54,275 nucleotides of DNA, taken from NCBI GenBank assembly GCA_017446745.1, contig JAFSQF010000106.1, forward strand, positions 1 through 54,275. The letters are read 5' to 3'. Positions within the stretch are counted from its first letter, which is position 1. Each line of letters starts with the position of its first letter. Below the pieces are notes generated by a model that was not told where the DNA came from, ran no database searches, and was given only the letters and a program-made list of their open reading frames with translations. Origin of the DNA: Bacteroidales bacterium (GTDB taxonomy: Bacteria; Bacteroidota; Bacteroidia; Bacteroidales; P3). The position numbers and the translations under genes are program-made. Positions 53,701-54,275 of this stretch are shown one piece after another.

Positions 53701-54275
53701 CCGGAAGTGGTGTATGTAGTTCCGTTCCAAGTGTAGCTGTCGCAGGAAACTACATCCTCAGACGTTTCACCACTTGTATTCACCGTCAAGTAAAGGGTGA
53801 CGGTACTGTCACATCCTGAGGCGTTGGTGGTGGTGAAAGTATATTCACCGCTCTGGGTGTAGGTCTCGCCGTTCCAAGTGTAGCTGTCGCAGGCAGTGGC
53901 AGTCTCGATGGTGGTGACTGGCTGGTTGACGGTGAGGGTCAATGTGACAGTGCTGTCGCAGCCGTTGCTGCCGATGGTGGTGTAGGTGTAGCTACCTGTA
54001 GAGTCATAGACTACGCCATTCCATTCATAGATGCCGCAGACTGTCTCTACGATATTGCTCTGGACGCTTTGGTTAACAGTGAGGTGGAGGGTGTCGACCC
54101 GTGTGCAACCGTTGGTGTCGGTGTGGATGAAAGTGTAGTCGCCGGTAGCGGTGTAGGTCTCGCCGTTCCAGGTGTAGCTATCGCAAACCTGCAGCGACTC
54201 AAACAGTCCTACTGGATTGTTGATGGTCAATAGCAGTGTTATCGTGCTGTCGCATCCGTTGCCACCTGTGGTAGT
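50718..54275 (-). CDS. Giant tandem-repeat surface protein with T9SS tail (5' end outside window)
   Basis: The frame stays open to the window edge (1185 visible residues). It has about 22 repeats of 40-50 residues. The type unit is C-D-S-Y-T-W-N-G-E-T-Y-T, then S-G-x-Y-T-F and G-C-D-S-T-V-T-L-x-L-T-V-N. In the middle, long and short units alternate: short ones have no second G-C-D-S but carry D-T-L-x-L-T-V-N. Units 1-3 and 5-7 are near copies, showing block duplication. The C-terminus (about the last 75 residues) has VYPNPTTGILTINAENV and ends IIRKVVKR, a type A T9SS sorting signal. It is probably an adhesin-like surface filament. No enzyme motif is seen. Confidence 0.9.
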   Translation of the reverse strand, partial: TTTGGNGCDSTITLLLTINNPVGLFESLQVCDSYTWNGETYTATGDYTFIHTDTNGCTRVDTLHLTVNQSVQSNIVETVCGIYEWNGVVYDSTGSYTYTTIGSNGCDSTVTLTLTVNQPVTTIETATACDSYTWNGETYTQSGEYTFTTTNASGCDSTVTLYLTVNTSGETSEDVVSCDSYTWNGTTYTTSGTYQYTTIGDNGCQITATLNLTVNTSSNTIETVTACDSYTWNGETYTATGDYTFSHTDTNGCTQVDTLHLTVNHNVQSNIVETVCGIYEWNGEVYDSTGIYTYTTTGSNGCDSTATLTLTVNHPVTTIETATACDSYDWNGETYIQSGEYTFTTAGSNGCDSTVTLTLTVNHSSTSSETATACDSYTWNGETYTQSGEYTFIATGSNGCDSTVTLNLTVIHSSTSSETATACDSYTWNGETYTQSGEYTFITTGTNGCDSTVTMTLTVNQSVTSTETATACDSFTWNGETYTQSGVYTFTTIGSNGCDSTVSLYLTINNCSTTIVTACDSYSWQGHTITSSGIYVIETDTLLLTVNHSRRGDTIVNACGSYTWIDGQTYSSSQNAQFTLTDVNGCDSTVTLHLNIKQCSVTEITACDSYTWHGDTYYSSGVFADGNDTLILTVNRSSTGDTFALTYGSFNWYEHTGLNSTQSVSHTFTGLNGCDSIVSLHLLVDATPGKNTSHDTAVACDIYYWFGFPVTSSGTYVLGTDTLTLTILHGSRGDTVASACGSFTWINGETYTSSQSPQFAISNSQGCDSVVTLHLTVNSCSSVEVNACETYSWHGYMLGSSGTYYDGFDTLVLTVNHNSFGDTFAITCGSLTWIDGHTYYTSTQSPQYVLPNSQGCDSTVTLHLTIINCSSSEVTACDSFMWRGNLLTNSGTYYDGFDTLTLTINHNTSGDTAVTACDNFTWIDGQTYTSTQDALCVMTNSQGCDSIVTLHLTVRNSSYRIDDIEACDSYEWNGETYTQSGEYTITTTNAVGCDSTSILNLTVNHSNSGSETVTACDSYTWNGETLAQSGEYTYSTTNAAGCDSTATLVLTLNHSITIYDTVELYRSDMPFDYYGTSIRYAGDYDFYESTVQGCDSIVHLHVTILLGIDDVSAPEMVTVYPNPTTGILTINAENVERVDVLDLVGRTVASFTRSNKIDISQLAAGSYTLRIKTASGNIIRKVVKR

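Noticed and set aside
50900-54275. CRISPR array at the right edge
   Set aside because: The 120-150 bp periodicity is translated into conserved protein repeats (C-D-S-Y-T-W-N-G) and the frame is open throughout. It is a repeat protein.

Overview
The window comes from a member of the Bacteroidota, most likely Bacteroidales-like. The main reason is a complete type IX secretion (T9SS) core in the order porP-gldK-gldL-gldM-gldN-gldN2 (33217-40570), with the T9SS response regulator PorX at 19223-20773 and at least three secreted proteins ending in T9SS sorting domains. Promoters also fit the phylum: TTTG, about 19 nt, then TAnnTTTG, with little Shine-Dalgarno signal. The coding DNA looks GC-rich between AT-rich gaps; composition was not computed.

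Layout. 1-2900 is an accessory patch: a decayed ATPase/HNH pair resembling a Septu defence system, a coding remnant and a tyrosine recombinase. 3300-13700 holds tRNA-fMet, dsbD, a small lipoprotein, a T9SS propeller protein, a GATase1-like secreted protein, tRNA-Leu, parE, an acidic protein and nadD. 13800-20800 holds tex, a membrane phosphoesterase, a pyridoxal kinase, a RAYT (REP-associated HUH transposase) and porX. 21000-32600 holds mfd, an acyl-CoA ligase, tRNA-Gln and a miaB / PASTA / T9SS-cargo / rluD run. 32600-44400 holds a small barrel protein, the T9SS core, and an rlpA / kdsC-like / deacetylase-like run with an LD-carboxypeptidase. 44700-47100 is a three-gene set: DRTGG-like protein, RsbW-like ATPase and an [FeFe]-hydrogenase-like protein with sensory-type active-site changes. 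47300-50700 is a membrane and envelope cluster (TM2 protein, LolA-like protein, YidD, two TPR/TM2-like paralogues). The right edge is a partial giant repeat protein with a T9SS tail.

Functional links. The T9SS core would export the propeller protein, the 29554 protein and the giant repeat protein, with PorX as likely regulator. DsbD and the envelope enzymes support the periplasm.

Most unusual are several families of short palindromic repeats in a window that also encodes a RAYT. Three 29-bp hairpins share an invariant CTCCTA tail and show compensatory stem changes. Two of them, plus a decayed copy, lie in frame inside dsbD and encode its interdomain linker. The third sits between two copies of a 33-bp sequence carrying the yidD start codon.
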